Of a DNA stretch of 64,000 bases, positions 41,466 through 51,219 are shown one piece after another. Position 1 is the stretch's first letter, and each line of letters opens with the position of its first letter. Source of the DNA: Pseudomonadota bacterium (GTDB taxonomy: Bacteria; Pseudomonadota; Alphaproteobacteria; Acetobacterales; Acetobacteraceae); NCBI GenBank assembly GCA_021845985.1, contig JAJZES010000020.1:62001-126000 (forward strand), in the 5' to 3' direction. The translations under genes and the position numbers were made by a program. The notes under the pieces were generated by a model. It was not told the DNA's origin, made no database searches, and was given only the letters and a program-made list of their open reading frames with translations.

Positions 41466-42058
41466 CTCGTGGCCAGCATGAAACGGCGCAGCGCGCGCTG
41501 CGCATGGTAGCGCGACAGTCCGGTGCGCACCACGACATCGGCGCGCCGCCGCTTTTCCGCATCCGGCATCTGGCGGGCGATGACGGCGGCGATCTGCGCC
41601 GGCGTCATCTGCCGCCGCCGGGCGACGCGCTGGCGCTGCACCGCGCCGGGGGCGGAGACCACCAGCACCAGATCGACCCGCGCCGCGCCGCCGGTTTCCA
41701 GCAGCAGCGGGATGTCGAGCACGGCGAGGCGGGCGCCGCTGCGCCGGGCGCGGGCAAGGAAGGCGCGCTCGGCGCGCCGCACCATCGGGTGCAGGATGAT
41801 CTCCAGCCGCCGCAGCGCCGCTTCGTCGCCGAGCACGGCGCGGCGCAGCGCCGCGCGGTCCAGCACGCGCCGGCCGTCGCGAATGCCGACGGTGCCCGGA
41901 AACGCCGCGGCAATCGCCGGCAGCGCCGCGCCGCCCGGCGCCTGCACCGCATGCACCGCGGCATCGGCGTCGAACACCGGGAGCCGGGCGCGGCGAAACG
42001 CGGCGGCCGCAGTCGATTTGCCCATGCCGATGCCGCCGGTCAGCCCGATCACCTTCAT
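41462..42058 (-). CDS. coaE: Dephospho-CoA kinase
   Basis: CoaE phosphorylates the 3' hydroxyl of dephospho-CoA, the last step of coenzyme A synthesis. The 198-residue protein begins MKVIGLTGGIGMGKSTAAAA with the P-loop. It continues with LPVFDADAAVH, HPMVRRAE and LDIPLLLETG, all family blocks. Length is normal. It ends in an ATGA overlap with dnaQ. In most alphaproteobacteria aroE precedes it; here the 151 bases upstream hold no gene and nadK follows instead. Confidence 0.95.
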   Translation of the reverse strand: MKVIGLTGGIGMGKSTAAAAFRRARLPVFDADAAVHAVQAPGGAALPAIAAAFPGTVGIRDGRRVLDRAALRRAVLGDEAALRRLEIILHPMVRRAERAFLARARRSGARLAVLDIPLLLETGGAARVDLVLVVSAPGAVQRQRVARRRQMTPAQIAAVIARQMPDAEKRRRADVVVRTGLSRYHAQRALRRFMLATR

Positions 42059-42209
42059 GCCGCAAGCAAACAGTCGCGCGGGCCGCGCCGCAAGCCGGTC
42101 AGGTGAGATCGGTGTCGCCGCGGCGTTCAGCGACGGGGCGGGCGATGCCGACGTGCTGCCGGTCACCGGCGCATCGGGACAGCGCACGGCATCGCCACCG
42201 AAGCGCGCC

Positions 42210-42986
42210 TCATGCCACGAATTGCTCGGCGATGATGCGCTCCGACAGGCCCTGATCCGGGTCGAACAGCACGCAGGCGCTGATCGCGCGATCCTCGCTC
42301 ACCGCCACCGAGACCACGTCGCGCACCTCGGTAAAATCCGCCACCGCCGCCACCGGCCGCTTGTCCGGCTCCAGCACGGCGAATTGCACGTCGGCCGAAC
42401 TCGGCAGCAGCGCGCCGCGCCAGCGCCGCGGGCGGAACGCGCTGATCGGCGTCAGCGGCAGCAGATTGGCCGACAGCGGCACGATCGGCCCGTGCGCCGA
42501 CAGGTTGTACGCGGTCGAGCCGGCCGGCGTGGACACCAGCACGCCGTCGCAGATCAGCTCGGCGAGGCGGATGCGTCCATCGACGGTGATGCGGATTTTC
42601 GCCGCCTGCCGCAATTGCCGCAGCAACGACACCTCATTCAGCGCCAGCGCCTCTTCCACCCGTCCGGTCGCCGTCACCGCCACCATGCGCAGCGGATGCA
42701 GCTCGGCCGCCTGCGCGCGGGCGAGGCGGCCGGGCAGATCCTCCTCGCTGAAATCGTTCATCAGAAAGCCGACCGAGCCGCAATTCATGCCATAGACCGG
42801 CAGCGGATGGCTCAGCGTGCGGTGCAGCGTCTCCAGCATGAAGCCGTCGCCGCCCAGGCAGACGACCACTTCCGCGGCCTCGATAGGACAATCCTGGTAG
42901 CGGGCGACGAGCTTGTCGCGGGCGCGTGCGGCGAACTCGGTCGGCGACGCGGCGAAGGCGATGCGGGTGAAGCGGCCGCCGCTCAT
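42210..42986 (-). CDS. nadK: NAD kinase
   Basis: NadK phosphorylates NAD to NADP. The 258-residue protein contains the conserved GGDG motif ([15 protein letters not shown], residues 45-48). It also contains [23 protein letters not shown] and the second signature [21 protein letters not shown]. These are complete and in order. It starts 10 bases after the stop of the nitrilase-family gene, so the two share a transcript. The alphaproteobacterial form lacks a regulatory N-terminal extension, as here. Confidence 0.96.
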   Translation of the reverse strand: MSGGRFTRIAFAASPTEFAARARDKLVARYQDCPIEAAEVVVCLGGDGFMLETLHRTLSHPLPVYGMNCGSVGFLMNDFSEEDLPGRLARAQAAELHPLRMVAVTATGRVEEALALNEVSLLRQLRQAAKIRITVDGRIRLAELICDGVLVSTPAGSTAYNLSAHGPIVPLSANLLPLTPISAFRPRRWRGALLPSSADVQFAVLEPDKRPVAAVADFTEVRDVVSVAVSEDRAISACVLFDPDQGLSERIIAEQFVA

Positions 42987-42996
42987 GCCCCGATCC

Positions 42997-43836
42997 TCAT
43001 ATGGGCAGACGCCGATGCTCCTGCACCGGCATGTCGCGCCGCACCCGTGCGGTCAATGCCGGGTCGATGCGCGCGCTGGCCCAGCCGGTGCCGTCGGAGA
43101 CCCGTGCCAGCACCTGTCCCCACGGGTCGCAGATCAGCGAATTGCCGTAGGTGTGGCGCGGCTCGCCGCCGCCATCGAGATGGCGGCCCCAGGTCGCCGG
43201 GGCGGCGAGCCAGCATTGCGTCTCGATGGCGCGGGCGCGCAGCAGCACCTCCCAATGGTCCTTGCCGGTCTGCAGGGTGAACGCGGCGGGCAACAGGATC
43301 AGCTCCGCCCCGGCGCGGCGCAGCGCCAGGAACAATTCAGCAAAGCGCAGGTCGTAGCAGATGGCGAGGCCGACCCGCACGCCATCGACGGTGCAGGTCA
43401 CCACCTGCTCGCCGGCGCCGAAACTGGCGCTCTCGCGATAGCCGGTGCCGTCCGGGGTGACGATGTCGAACAGGTGGATTTTCCGGTAGCGCGCCAGTTC
43501 CCGCCCGTCCGGGTCGAACAGCAGGGTGGTGTTGAACAGCCGCTCGCCGACGCGCTCGGCGATCGAGCCGCCATGCACATGAAGGCGGCCGGTGCGGGCG
43601 ACGTCGCGCAGAAAGGTGTAGGCCGGCCCGCCTTCGGCGGCGCTGCCCGGCGCGGGCAGCTCCTCGGCCGCCTCCAGCTTGTCGGCGCGGGTGCCGCCGA
43701 GGCAGGTCCACATCTCCGGCAGCGCCACCAGCGCCGGCCGGTCGGCGGCGATGGCGTCGGCGATCAGGCGTCGCGCCTGCTCGATATTCTGCCCCTTGTC
43801 GGAGCCGGCATTCATCTGCACCACGCTGACGCGCAT
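42997..43836 (-). CDS. Carbon-nitrogen hydrolase of the Nit1/Nit2 family
   Basis: A 279-residue nitrilase-superfamily amidase. The catalytic triad is visible: Glu41 in ALPEMWT, Lys119 in RYRKIHLFD and Cys160 in [10 protein letters not shown]. The overall pattern ([30 protein letters not shown]) fits the Nit group, whose members clear deaminated glutathione or omega-amides such as 2-oxoglutaramate. The exact substrate is not decided by the sequence. It precedes nadK by 10 bases. The start ATG at 43836 matches the family N-terminus. Confidence 0.9.
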   Translation of the reverse strand: MRVSVVQMNAGSDKGQNIEQARRLIADAIAADRPALVALPEMWTCLGGTRADKLEAAEELPAPGSAAEGGPAYTFLRDVARTGRLHVHGGSIAERVGERLFNTTLLFDPDGRELARYRKIHLFDIVTPDGTGYRESASFGAGEQVVTCTVDGVRVGLAICYDLRFAELFLALRRAGAELILLPAAFTLQTGKDHWEVLLRARAIETQCWLAAPATWGRHLDGGGEPRHTYGNSLICDPWGQVLARVSDGTGWASARIDPALTARVRRDMPVQEHRRLPI

Positions 43837-43913
43837 CGCCCGCCTCCTGCCTTGCCCGATCTGCCCTGGCCCGCCGTGACGTGCCCTGGCCGGTTCAAGC
43901 TAGCCCGGCGTGC

Positions 43914-44288
43914 TCAGCGCGGCCAGTCAAGCCGCGGCTCGCTGCGCGGCGGGCGTTCCGGTGGCGCGGCCGGGCGCGGCCGGCGCGACGCCGCCTCATC
44001 CTCGGCCATGGCGGCGTCGCCGGGCGGCGGCTGCCGCGGCTCCTCCGCCGGCGCGGCGGGCAGCGGCGGAACCAGCGGCCGGCGGCTCTCCGGCAGGCGC
44101 AGCGTCAGGGCGCGGATTTCCTCCTGGATCTCATCCAGCCGCGCGTCGATCAGGCTCAGCCGTCCCTTCACCCCGAAGACGCTGAACGGCATCAGGGCGA
44201 AGGCAACGACATAGACGGCAACCGGGATCATCAGCAGCACCGGCACCCACCAGGGCAACCAGTCCGGCAGGGCGAAGGGCGCGTTCAT
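43914..44288 (-). CDS. Small membrane protein with coiled coil and Pro/Arg-rich tail
   Basis: A 124-residue protein of unknown function. One strong membrane segment (WWVPVLLMIPVAVYVVAFAL, about residues 13-32) follows a short N-terminus. A likely helical segment comes next (VKGRLSLIDARLDEIQEEIRAL). The last 55 residues are Pro/Arg/Glu-rich and disordered. It should be an inner-membrane protein with the tail in the cytoplasm. No enzyme motif is present. It stands alone between the nitrilase gene and the SDR gene, in the same direction as both. Confidence 0.65.
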   Translation of the reverse strand: MNAPFALPDWLPWWVPVLLMIPVAVYVVAFALMPFSVFGVKGRLSLIDARLDEIQEEIRALTLRLPESRRPLVPPLPAAPAEEPRQPPPGDAAMAEDEAASRRPRPAAPPERPPRSEPRLDWPR

Positions 44289-44331
44289 GCCGCCAGCGTA
44301 GCAGGTTTGCCGCGCCAGGGCGACTGGCCGG

Positions 44332-45126
44332 TCAGGTGCTGAGCAGCGCCCCGTCCACCACGAGATCCGCCCCGTTGATCAGCCGGGCTTCGTCGGAGGC
44401 GAGGAACAGCACCGCCCAGGCGACGTCGTCGGGTTCGCCCAGGCATTTGAACGGATGCAGGTCCTTCATGCCCTGCAGCGCGTTGTCGCGGCCCCAGCGG
44501 GCGACCGCGCCGGCCTCGCTCATCGGGGTACGGATGTAGCAGGGATGGATGGCGTTGATGCGGATGGCGTAGCCCTTGCGGGCGCAGGCCACCGCCGCCT
44601 GTTTGGTCAGCGCGCGCACGCCGCCCTTGCTGCTGCCATAGGCGGCGCCGCCCGGCGTGCCGACATAGGCGGCGACCGAGCCGATATTGATGATCGCGCC
44701 GCCGCCGCTGTTCTTCATCGCCGCCACCGCCTCACGGGTGCCGAGGAACACGCCATCGAGATTGACGCTCATGATCCGCCGCCAGTCGGCGAGCGAGGTC
44801 TGCTCGAACGACTCCGGCGGCGGCAGGGCGATGCCGGCATTGTTGACCAGCACGTCGAGCCGGCCGAAGCGCCGGCAGACCTCGGCGATGACGCGGTGCC
44901 ACGCCGCCTCCTCGCGCACGTCATGGGTGAGGCAGGTCGCCGCCACGCCGGCGGCCGCCAGCCGGGCGACGGCCTCGGCGCCGTCGGCGAGGTCGGTGAG
45001 CACCACCTGTGCCCCCTCCGCGCCGAGCCGCAGGGCAATCGCCTGACCGATGCCGCCGGTGCCGCCGGTGATCACCGCGACTTTGCCGGCGACCCGGCCA
45101 CGTCGCGGCTGTGCGCCCTCGTCCAT
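44332..45126 (-). CDS. Short-chain dehydrogenase/reductase (SDR)
   Basis: A 264-residue classical SDR oxidoreductase. The NAD(P)-binding motif is TGGTGGIG (residues 20-27), then LVNNAG. The catalytic Ser is in INIGSVAAYVG and the Tyr-Lys pair is in AAYGSSKGG. LTDLADGAE after the second strand has an Asp, which suggests NAD preference. HPCYIRTPMSE and FLASDEARLINGADLVVDGG-like ending are typical of cyclic alcohol or steroid-type SDRs. The substrate is unknown. The LysR regulator upstream, in the same direction, may control it. ATG 45126 is at the natural start. Confidence 0.9.
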   Translation of the reverse strand: MDEGAQPRRGRVAGKVAVITGGTGGIGQAIALRLGAEGAQVVLTDLADGAEAVARLAAAGVAATCLTHDVREEAAWHRVIAEVCRRFGRLDVLVNNAGIALPPPESFEQTSLADWRRIMSVNLDGVFLGTREAVAAMKNSGGGAIINIGSVAAYVGTPGGAAYGSSKGGVRALTKQAAVACARKGYAIRINAIHPCYIRTPMSEAGAVARWGRDNALQGMKDLHPFKCLGEPDDVAWAVLFLASDEARLINGADLVVDGALLST

Positions 45127-45217
45127 CGTGCTGCGTCTCCCCCGCTCCGGCCGCCGATGATGGACCCGTTCAGCCGCACGCGGCAGAGAGCGGATTGCTG
45201 CCAGCGATACCCGGACG

Positions 45218-46150
45218 CTATCGCTCCGCCGGGTCTTGGCGCTCGGGGGTGAGCGCACTCTGCCCACCGGCGCGGCGCAGGCAGCTCGCCAACGCCTCCG
45301 CCGCTGGGGTCAGCGGCAACGCGGCGCGATGGATCAGCACGATGTCCGGCGCCCCGAGCGTCTCGCGCAGCGTCACCGCCTGCACCACCGCGCGGAACAT
45401 CGGCGCCTCGACGCATTGCCGCGGCAGCAGCGCCACCGCATCGGTGTTGGCCAGCAGCGACAGCACCCCCGAGATCGAGTCGATGCGCGTCCGCAGCGGC
45501 GGCACCGGCAGGCCATGCGCCTCGAACAGTTCCTCGAGCTCGGCTTCGGCGCGCTCGCGCAGGCCGGTCAGCAGCCAGTCGGCGCCGAGTAGTTCGTCGA
45601 GCCGGGTGGCGCCGGCCAGCCGGTGGCCGCGGCGGACCACCACCCGGCGCAGGTTGGCGAACCAGGTTTCGACGCGGAACTGCTTGCGGTCGATCCGCTC
45701 GGGCCGCGGCCCGAGATAGAAATCCATGCTGCCGTCATGCAGCCGCGGCGCCAGCGGCGGAAACGGCCCCTCAATGAGCCGCAGCCGCACCAGCGGGCAG
45801 GCGCGGCGGAACTGCTCATAGGCGGCCGGCGCCAGCGCCAGCATGGCCATGCCGGACAGCCCGGCGGTGACCGCGCCCTCCATCGCCCCGCCGGTCTGGC
45901 GCAATTCCTCCCGCCCGCGCCGCACCTCCTCCATCGCCGCATGTGCGCGCACCAGGAACAGCCTGCCGGCGGCGGTGAGTTCGACCCCGCGCGCGTGGCG
46001 TTCGAGCAGTCTGGTGCCGAGGTCCTGTTCGAGCTCGCGCAGGCTGCGCGTCATCACCGGCTGGGCCAGCCCGAGTGCCCGCGCCGCGCCGCGCACGCTG
46101 TGCGCCTGCGCGATGGCGATGAAGTCCCGCAGGTGATGCAGCTTGAGCAG
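45218..46150 (-). CDS. LysR-family transcriptional regulator (probable CTG start)
   Basis: A LysR-type activator with an N-terminal winged helix-turn-helix and a periplasmic-binding-like effector domain. The HTH reads RGAARALGLAQPVMTRSLREL followed by LGTRLLERHARGVELTAAG. The annotatable GTG at 46096 would cut off the first helix. In the same frame, LLKLHHLRDFIAIAQAHS precedes it, with no ATG, GTG or TTG before an upstream TGA. The CTG at 46150 is preceded by GGAG six bases away, so it is the likely start, giving 310 residues. It is divergent from the MFS gene to its right and upstream of the SDR gene. It may regulate both. Confidence 0.85.
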   Translation of the reverse strand: MLKLHHLRDFIAIAQAHSVRGAARALGLAQPVMTRSLRELEQDLGTRLLERHARGVELTAAGRLFLVRAHAAMEEVRRGREELRQTGGAMEGAVTAGLSGMAMLALAPAAYEQFRRACPLVRLRLIEGPFPPLAPRLHDGSMDFYLGPRPERIDRKQFRVETWFANLRRVVVRRGHRLAGATRLDELLGADWLLTGLRERAEAELEELFEAHGLPVPPLRTRIDSISGVLSLLANTDAVALLPRQCVEAPMFRAVVQAVTLRETLGAPDIVLIHRAALPLTPAAEALASCLRRAGGQSALTPERQDPAER

Positions 46151-46303
46151 CGATGTCTCCGCGGTATCGCAAGGTCATTTCCGGCATCTGTCCGGCCGGA
46201 CGCGGACGGCTAGGAAGGTTGTCGCCGCGGCGGCGGCGCCGCACAAGCGCGGCGCCGCAACGCGAACCGGTCGGCAGCCGACCAGCGGCTGGGGGGAAAC
46301 ATC

Positions 46304-47566
46304 ATGGCGACAGAGGCAGTGCCGGTGGTGCGCGTCCGGCTGCGGCGGGCGGTGTTCGTCGCCGGTGCCGCGATCGGTCTGGCCGGCGGCTATTCACCGG
46401 CCTATTTCGGCACGCTGTCGGTGTTCCTCAAGCCGATTGCCTCCGGCTTCGGCTGGACGCGGGCGCAGGCGTCGCTGGTGGCGGTGCTGGCACAGATCGG
46501 CATCGCCCTCGGCGCGCCGATTATCGGCGGGCTGATCGACCGCTACGGCGGCAGCCGCATCATCGCCCCGGCGGTGGTGCTGTTCGCCCTCGGGCTGACC
46601 GGGCTGACCCTGGTGCCCAACGATCTGGTATTGTTCGGCGCGCTGACGCTGCTGACCGGCTTCGTCGCGGTGGCGACCACGCCGGTCGGCTATCTCTCGG
46701 TGCTGTCGCGTGGCTTCGACCGCAGGCTCGGTCTGGCGCTCGGCTTCGCCATGCTCGGTCTCGGCATCGGCACGGTGCTGGCGCCGGTGATCGCGCAACG
46801 CTGGATCACCGCCGCCGGCTGGCACAGCGCCTATCGCTCGGTTGCCCTGCTGGTGTTGGCGCTCGGCGCCGTCGCGCTGGTGCTGATGGTGGCGGCCGGC
46901 GGGGCGCAGGCGACCTCGGGCCGAACCCGGCCGGCCGAGGGCGCGCCGCCGCTGCCCGGCATGCTCTTTGCCGAGGGGCTGCGCAGCGGGCGGTTCTGGC
47001 TGATCGCATTGGTGTTCTTCGCCGTCTCGGCGGCGGCGCTGGGGGCGGCGGTGCATATGGTGGCGATGCTGAGCGACCGCGGCATGCCGCCGGCGCTGGC
47101 GGCGCGCGGCGCCGCCTGGATCGGCATCGGGCTGATGGTCGGGCGCTTCGGCGCCGGCGCGCTGATGGACATGGTGCATGCGCGCTATGTCGCCGCCCTG
47201 GCGTTCAGCCTCGGCGCCGCCGGGCTGGCGCTGCTGGCCTGGCTGCCCGCCCCCTCGCTCGCGGTGACCTCGACCGGTGCGGTGCTGTTCGGACTGACCG
47301 TCGGTGCCGAGGGCGACATCATGCCGTTCCTCGTCCGCCGCTATTTCGGGCTGCTGCAGTTCAGCCTGTTTTTCGGCGTCTTTCTTGGCATCTATTCGCT
47401 GGGCGGGGTGGTCGGGCCGGTGCTGTACGGCGCCGTGTTCGACCGGCTGCACGGCTATGGCGCGGCGCTCGGCAGCGGCGCCGCGATCTGCGCCGGCGCG
47501 GCGCTGGCGATCCTGGCGCTCGGCCCGTATCGGTTTGCCGCGGCGGCGGCGGCGCGGCGCGGCTGA
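46304..47566 (+). CDS. MFS transporter of the OFA/monocarboxylate (oxalate-formate antiporter-like) type
   Basis: A 420-residue, 12-TM transporter. The start FVAGAAIGLAGGYSPAYFGTLSVFLKP and the repeat GWTRAQASLVAVLAQIGIALGAPIIGGLIDRYGGSR match the MCT/OxlT group. Late motifs LSDRGMPPALAARGAAWIG and YFGLLQFSLFFGVFLGIYSLGGVVGPV fit too. It likely carries monocarboxylates or other small acids. It is divergent from the LysR gene, with 153 bases between, so the regulator may control it. The substrate is unknown. ATG 46304 lies eight bases after GGGG. Confidence 0.88.
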   Translation: MATEAVPVVRVRLRRAVFVAGAAIGLAGGYSPAYFGTLSVFLKPIASGFGWTRAQASLVAVLAQIGIALGAPIIGGLIDRYGGSRIIAPAVVLFALGLTGLTLVPNDLVLFGALTLLTGFVAVATTPVGYLSVLSRGFDRRLGLALGFAMLGLGIGTVLAPVIAQRWITAAGWHSAYRSVALLVLALGAVALVLMVAAGGAQATSGRTRPAEGAPPLPGMLFAEGLRSGRFWLIALVFFAVSAAALGAAVHMVAMLSDRGMPPALAARGAAWIGIGLMVGRFGAGALMDMVHARYVAALAFSLGAAGLALLAWLPAPSLAVTSTGAVLFGLTVGAEGDIMPFLVRRYFGLLQFSLFFGVFLGIYSLGGVVGPVLYGAVFDRLHGYGAALGSGAAICAGAALAILALGPYRFAAAAAARRG

Positions 47567-47588
47567 GGGCGCGGCGTCGCCCCGGCGG

Positions 47589-49259
47589 TCAAAACAGCCC
47601 CTCGATCTGCCCGGATTGCGACAGCCCGATGGCGTCCGCCGCCGGCACCCGCGGCAGCCCGGGCATGGTGCGGATGTCGCCGGCCAGCGCCACCACGAAC
47701 CCGGCGCCCGCCGACAGCCGCACCTCGCGCACCGGGAACACATGCCCCTCCGGCGCGCCGAGCAGCGTCGGGTCGGCGCTGAAACTATACTGCGTCTTGG
47801 CGATGCACACCGGCGCGCGGCCGAATCCCATCCGCTCCCAGGTCGCCAGCCGGCAGCGCAGCGGCGCCGGCAGCACCACCTCCGCCGCCCGGTAAATCTC
47901 CCGTGCCACCGTCTCGATCTTGTCGGCCAGCGGCATGTCGTCGGCATACAGCAGGCGCGGCGCCGCGGTGCCGCCGTCGAGCAGCCGGCCGACCTCCTCG
48001 GCCAGCGCCGCGGCGCCGGCGGCGCCGTCGGACCAATGGCTGCACGGCACCGCCGCCACCCCGAGCGGCGCCAGCGCCGCCTGCACTGCGGCGATTTCCG
48101 CCGGCGTGTCGGAGGCAAACCGGTTCAGCGCCACCACCACCGGCAGACCGAAGCGGCGCATGTTCTCGACATGCCGCGCCAGATTCGGCGCGCCGCGGAC
48201 GACCGCGCCGACATCCTCCGCATCCAGCGCCGCGCGCGCCACGCCGCCATGCAGCTTCAGCGCCCGCAGCGTCGCCACCACCACCGCACAGCCCGGCCGC
48301 AGCCCGGCCGAGCGGCACTTGATGTCGATGAACTTCTCGCCGCCGAGATCGGCGCCGAACCCCGCCTCGGTCACCACCACGTCGGCGAGTTTCAGCCCGA
48401 GCCGGGTCGCCATGACCGAGTTGCAGCCATGCGCGATGTTGGCGAACGGCCCGCCATGCACCAGCGCCGGCGAGCCTTCCAGCGTCTGCACCAGGTTCGG
48501 CATCAGCGCATCGCGCAGCAGCGCCGCCATGGCGCCGGCGGCTTTCAGCTCCGCCGCCGTCACCAGCGACCCGTCGGCGCGCGCGCCGGCCACCATCCGC
48601 CCGAGCCGCGCCTGCAGATCGTGCAGGTCGCGGGCCAGGCAGAACACCGCCATCACCTCCGAGGCGACGGTGATGTCGAAGCCGCCCTCGCGCGGCACCC
48701 CGTTGGCGGCGCCGCCAAGGCCGAGCACGATCTCGCGCAGCGCCCGGTCGTTGAGGTCGAGGCAGCGCCGCCACGCCATCCGCCGCGGGTCCAGCCCGGA
48801 AGGGTTGCCCCAGTAAAGCGAATTGTCGATCAGCGCGGCGAACAGATTATTGGCCGCGGTGATGGCGTGGAAATCGCCGGTGAAATGCAGATTGATCTCT
48901 TCCATCGGCGCCACCTGCGCCCGGCCGCCGCCGGTCGCCCCGCCCTTCATGCCGAAACACGGGCCGAGGCTGGGTTCGCGCAGACAGATCATGGTGCGCC
49001 GCCCGGCCGCGTTCAGCGCGTCACCGAGGCCGATGCTGGTGGTGGTCTTGCCCTCCCCGGCGGCGGTCGGGCTGATGCCGGTGACGAGCACCAGCGCCCC
49101 GTCCGGCCGGTCGGCGAGGCCGTCGATGAAGTCGAAATCGACCTTGGCCTTGTAGCGGCCATAGGGCAGCAGCGCCGCCTCGGGGATGCCGGCGCGGGCG
49201 CCGATCTCGCCGATCGGGCGCAGCCTGACCGACCGCGCGATCTCCAGGTCGCTCGCCAT
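47589..49259 (-). CDS. fhs: Formate--tetrahydrofolate ligase
   Basis: Fhs joins formate to tetrahydrofolate with ATP, giving 10-formyl-THF for C1 metabolism. The 556-residue protein has the N-terminal [16 protein letters not shown] and [21 protein letters not shown] (P-loop). It continues with [20 protein letters not shown] and [20 protein letters not shown], with [19 protein letters not shown] further on. The length is that of the family. ATG 49259 is used; the frame runs 20 codons upstream without family similarity. It lies beside the PhnW-type aminotransferase gene in the same direction, so a shared transcript is possible. Confidence 0.96.
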   Translation of the reverse strand: MASDLEIARSVRLRPIGEIGARAGIPEAALLPYGRYKAKVDFDFIDGLADRPDGALVLVTGISPTAAGEGKTTTSIGLGDALNAAGRRTMICLREPSLGPCFGMKGGATGGGRAQVAPMEEINLHFTGDFHAITAANNLFAALIDNSLYWGNPSGLDPRRMAWRRCLDLNDRALREIVLGLGGAANGVPREGGFDITVASEVMAVFCLARDLHDLQARLGRMVAGARADGSLVTAAELKAAGAMAALLRDALMPNLVQTLEGSPALVHGGPFANIAHGCNSVMATRLGLKLADVVVTEAGFGADLGGEKFIDIKCRSAGLRPGCAVVVATLRALKLHGGVARAALDAEDVGAVVRGAPNLARHVENMRRFGLPVVVALNRFASDTPAEIAAVQAALAPLGVAAVPCSHWSDGAAGAAALAEEVGRLLDGGTAAPRLLYADDMPLADKIETVAREIYRAAEVVLPAPLRCRLATWERMGFGRAPVCIAKTQYSFSADPTLLGAPEGHVFPVREVRLSAGAGFVVALAGDIRTMPGLPRVPAADAIGLSQSGQIEGLF

Positions 49260-49320
49260 TCCGCCATCCCCCGCCATCGCCCGGCCAGTGTGCCGGGGCG
49301 GCAGTGGCGTGCGCAACAAT

Positions 49321-50439
49321 TCAGTCGGCGGGGGCGCGCCGGGTCACGCCGATGGCAGTCAGCGCGGCATCGGCCGCGGTGACGAAGCGGCGCATATCGT
49401 CGGGGGTGGTCGCGCCGATGCAGCCGACGCGAAAGCTCGGGCGCTGGGTGTTGTGGAAATTGCTGATCAGGAAGCCGCGCGCCTTCAGCGCATCGACGAA
49501 GCCGTGCAGCGACCAGCGCGCATCGCCCGGCGCATGCACGTTCAGTACGATCGGCCCCTGCACTGGCGCCGCCAAATACGGCGTCAGCCCGATCGCGCCC
49601 ATGCCGGCGTGCAGCACATCGGCATTGGCGCGGTAGCGGGCCAGCCGCGCCGGCGCGCCGCCCTCGGCCGCATGCAACACCAGTGCGGTGCGCAGCGCTG
49701 CCATCACCTGCGCCGGCGGCGTGAAGCGGAAGCCGCCCCAGCCGTCGCGCTCACCCATTGCATGGATGTCGGCGAGGTCGAACGACCAGCTTCCCGCCTG
49801 ACCGCGCCCGGCCAGCAGCGGCGCAATGCGGGCGATGACGAAGGAGAGGCCGGGCAGTCCCTCCAGGCATTTGTTGGCGGTGAAGATGGCGGCGTCGATC
49901 TCCGGCTGCCGCGCGAGGTCGAGCGGCAGCGCGCCGAACGCCGACACGGCATCGAGGATCATCCGCCGCCCGGCGCCGCGCACCGCGGCGCCGATCGTCA
50001 CCGGGTCGTGGACGACGCCGGAACTGGTTTCGGAATACACCAGCCCGACATGACTGATCGAAGGATCGGCGGCGAGCGCCTGCGCCACCGCCGCCGGCGG
50101 CACCGGGGCAATGTCGGAGACCGGCAGCGTCACCGGATCGCGCCCGGCCTCGCGCGCCAGCCGCGCCATCCGCTCGGCATAGGACCCGGTGAGCGGGATC
50201 AGGATGCGCCCGCCCGGCGGCAACAGGCTGCGCAGCGACGCCTCGACCGCGAAATGCCCGGCGCCCTGCAGCGGCAAGATGGTGTCGGTGGCAAACGATA
50301 CCCCGGCGATGGCGGCGATCCGCTGGCGCACCGCGCCATAGAGCGGGCGGAAACTGCGGTCCCAGGGGGCGTAATCCTGGGCCGCGGCGGCGCGCACCTC
50401 CGGCCGCGTGGTGACGGGACCGGGGATCAGCAGCAACAT
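49321..50439 (-). CDS. phnW: PhnW-type class V aminotransferase (2-aminoethylphosphonate--pyruvate transaminase-like)
   Basis: A 372-residue PLP aminotransferase closest in pattern to PhnW, which converts 2-aminoethylphosphonate and pyruvate to phosphonoacetaldehyde and alanine. Matching blocks are [53 protein letters not shown], the PLP Lys in [14 protein letters not shown], and FRVGCIGA near the C-terminus. No phnX, phnY or other phosphonate gene is in view, so the function is assigned by family only; an alanine-glyoxylate-type activity remains possible. ATG 50439 is at the family start. fhs lies downstream and a TetR gene upstream, all leftward. Confidence 0.8.
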   Translation of the reverse strand: MLLLIPGPVTTRPEVRAAAAQDYAPWDRSFRPLYGAVRQRIAAIAGVSFATDTILPLQGAGHFAVEASLRSLLPPGGRILIPLTGSYAERMARLAREAGRDPVTLPVSDIAPVPPAAVAQALAADPSISHVGLVYSETSSGVVHDPVTIGAAVRGAGRRMILDAVSAFGALPLDLARQPEIDAAIFTANKCLEGLPGLSFVIARIAPLLAGRGQAGSWSFDLADIHAMGERDGWGGFRFTPPAQVMAALRTALVLHAAEGGAPARLARYRANADVLHAGMGAIGLTPYLAAPVQGPIVLNVHAPGDARWSLHGFVDALKARGFLISNFHNTQRPSFRVGCIGATTPDDMRRFVTAADAALTAIGVTRRAPAD

Positions 50440-50530
50440 GACAGCACCTGGCGCAGAGGGAGCGGGCCGGCAGAGGTGCCACGCGGGCGGCGGCAAATCC
50501 ACCCCTGGCGATCCGCCGGCACAACCCGGC

Positions 50531-51184
50531 TCAGGCGGCCAGCATGCGCAGCACCGCCTCGACGACGAACTGGCGCTGCCGGCGGCGCAGATCGGGCGCC
50601 GTCAGGTCGCGCCCGAACAGCGCGCCGAAGGTATGGCGGTTGGAGACGCGGTAGAACGACAGGGCGCTGATCATCAGGTGGACATCCACCGGGTCGAGGC
50701 CGTCGCGGAACACCCCCTCCGCCGTGCCGCGCGCCAGGATGGCACGGAGTTGATCGAGGACGCCGATGTTGCTGCCCTGGATGGTGGTGGAATGGGCCAC
50801 GAAGCGGCCCTGGTTGATGTTCTCGATGCTGATCAGGCGGACGAAATCCGGGTGCTCGTCGTGGTAGTCGAAACTCGCCTCGGTGATCCGCCGGATCGCC
50901 GCCAGCGGCGGCATGCGCTCGAGATCGAGCGCCGCCTCGGCGGTGCGGATGCCGGCATAGGCGCGCTCCAGCACGGCGAGAAACAACCCCTCCTTGCTGC
51001 CGAAATAATAGTAGATCATGCGTTTGACGGTGTGCGTGCGCGCCGCGATGGCATCGACGCGGGCGCCGGTCAGGCCGTTTTCGACGAACTCGTCATGCGC
51101 CGCATCGAGGATGGCGCGCCGCGTCCGCTCCGGGTCGAGCCGGCGACGGTCGGGCGGATCGGCGGTGTGCAGATCGTCAGGCAT
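50531..51184 (-). CDS. TetR-family transcriptional repressor
   Basis: A 217-residue regulator. The N-terminal TetR HTH reads RRAILDAAHDEFVENGLTGARVDAIAARTHTVKRMIYYYFGSKE (quoted in part only: RMIYYYFGSKEGLF). The C-terminal ligand domain is divergent and helical (TEASFDYHDEHPDFVRLISI, TFGALFGRDL). ATG 51184 is used; the frame upstream is longer but lacks features. It lies between the MFS gene and the PhnW gene in the same direction, and so may regulate either. No operator was identified by eye. Confidence 0.9.
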   Translation of the reverse strand: MPDDLHTADPPDRRRLDPERTRRAILDAAHDEFVENGLTGARVDAIAARTHTVKRMIYYYFGSKEGLFLAVLERAYAGIRTAEAALDLERMPPLAAIRRITEASFDYHDEHPDFVRLISIENINQGRFVAHSTTIQGSNIGVLDQLRAILARGTAEGVFRDGLDPVDVHLMISALSFYRVSNRHTFGALFGRDLTAPDLRRRQRQFVVEAVLRMLAA

Positions 51185-51219
51185 GGGCGGCCAGGGCAGG
51201 GTTGGACTGTCCAGGTAGT

